Source of the DNA: Thermoleophilia bacterium
Lineage (GTDB): Bacteria; Actinomycetota; Thermoleophilia; Gaiellales; SKUG01
Length of the DNA: 5,785 bases
Assembly: GCA_007122215.1 (NCBI GenBank)
Contig: SKUG01000216.1
Span: 1-5,785 of the forward strand
Direction: 5' to 3'
Made by a program: the position numbers and the translations under genes. Positions 5,452 to 5,785 of this stretch are shown piece after piece; position 1 is the stretch's first letter; each line of letters begins with the position of its first letter. The notes under the pieces are model-generated. The model worked only from the letters and a program-made list of their open reading frames with translations. It searched no databases and was not told the origin of the DNA.

Positions 5452-5785
5452 CCAGGCCGCGCGCGCCAGGCGCTGCTGCCACTGGCCCGCGAGCTCCCCG
5501 ACCGGAACGAGCCATCCGCCTGCGCCGGCAAGCGCCTCGAGCAGGTCCTCGTACACGCCGTCCCAGCCCCGGGACAGGCGACGGTAGAGGCGGTCGTTGT
5601 GCCAGAGGACCGAGACCCCGGCCCCGCGCTCACGGGCATGGTCGACGAGCCACTCCCAGCGTGGACGGGCCGCTGCGGCATCAAGGCCACCGTAGCGTGG
5701 GTCGTCGAGGGTGGCATCCATCAGCACCAGCGGCACCACCAGCAGCGACAGCGGCCGGTTCCGCTCGCGGTCCCAGGCGCGGTAG
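5398..5785 (-). CDS. Partial polysaccharide deacetylase-family protein, C-terminal end
   Basis: The last 129 codons of a leftward gene that enters from the right edge; the frame is open to base 5785, so the GTG at 5737-5739 is internal and not a start. The visible part begins YRAWDRERNRPLSLLVVPLV, then LMDATLDDPRY (codons down to about 5688) and SVLWHNDRL (His codon at 5599-5601), followed by W-DGVYEDLLEAL and a final amphipathic segment ending at TGA 5398-5400. The 'lP..lMD.TL' and 'vLWHN' pattern is that of polysaccharide deacetylase-like proteins found in surface-glycan clusters; the histidine matches the late conserved His of NodB-type barrels. The metal-binding motifs would lie outside the window, so activity cannot be judged. 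Likely role: modification of an exported or surface glycan. It converges on the sulfotransferase gene and overlaps it by 54 bp. Confidence 0.75.
   Translation of the reverse strand, partial: YRAWDRERNRPLSLLVVPLVLMDATLDDPRYGGLDAAAARPRWEWLVDHARERGAGVSVLWHNDRLYRRLSRGWDGVYEDLLEALAGAGGWLVPVGELAGQWQQRLARAAWSDGVAVPAGERRGIPQQ

Noticed and set aside
3057..5785. Antiphage defence or toxin-antitoxin system.
   Set aside because: The genes are a flippase, a sulfotransferase and a deacetylase-like protein; these fit surface-glycan synthesis and no nuclease, toxin or phage-related domain is visible.

Overview
The window is very GC-rich, densely coded bacterial DNA with strong GC bias at third codon positions. 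Codon use, short actinobacterial-style -10 elements (TAGGAT, TAGGGT) and the gene families suggest a high-GC Actinomycetota lineage such as Thermoleophilia, Acidimicrobiia or Nitriliruptoria. This is an inference; no rRNA or other taxonomic marker is present.

The layout is two divergent gene blocks plus a convergent gene at the right edge. Leftward from about 2890 runs an apparent operon: a B12-binding-type radical SAM protein (TIGR03960-like, 1106-2890), a radical-SAM-associated DUF2344 protein (TIGR03936-like, 278-1066), and the first 78 codons of a basic, Gly/Arg/Ser-rich protein that leaves the window (1-234). From the usual order of this locus, the last is probably the N-terminal extension of an RNase E/G-type ribonuclease. 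The gaps are 39 and 43 nt. The radical SAM/DUF2344 pair is widespread and conserved, but I know of no established reaction for it; its usual link to RNase G/E and ribosomal-protein genes hints at RNA metabolism.

The 166-bp divergent intergenic region (2891-3056) holds a candidate promoter for each direction, a perfect 8-bp inverted repeat that would overlap the leftward promoter, and a 17-bp alternating purine-pyrimidine tract.

Rightward from 3057 runs a two-gene surface-glycan block: a 513-residue Wzx/MOP-type polysaccharide flippase (3057-4598), overlapped by 29 nt by a PAPS-dependent sulfotransferase-like gene (4570-5451). A leftward gene enters from the right edge (5398-5785); its C-terminal part resembles polysaccharide-deacetylase-family proteins, and it overlaps the sulfotransferase tail by 54 bp. 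Together these look like one edge of a cell-surface polysaccharide cluster, possibly making a sulfated or deacetylated glycan, next to a conserved housekeeping RNA-related operon. I see no tRNA, rRNA, CRISPR array, insertion sequence or convincing intrinsic terminator.
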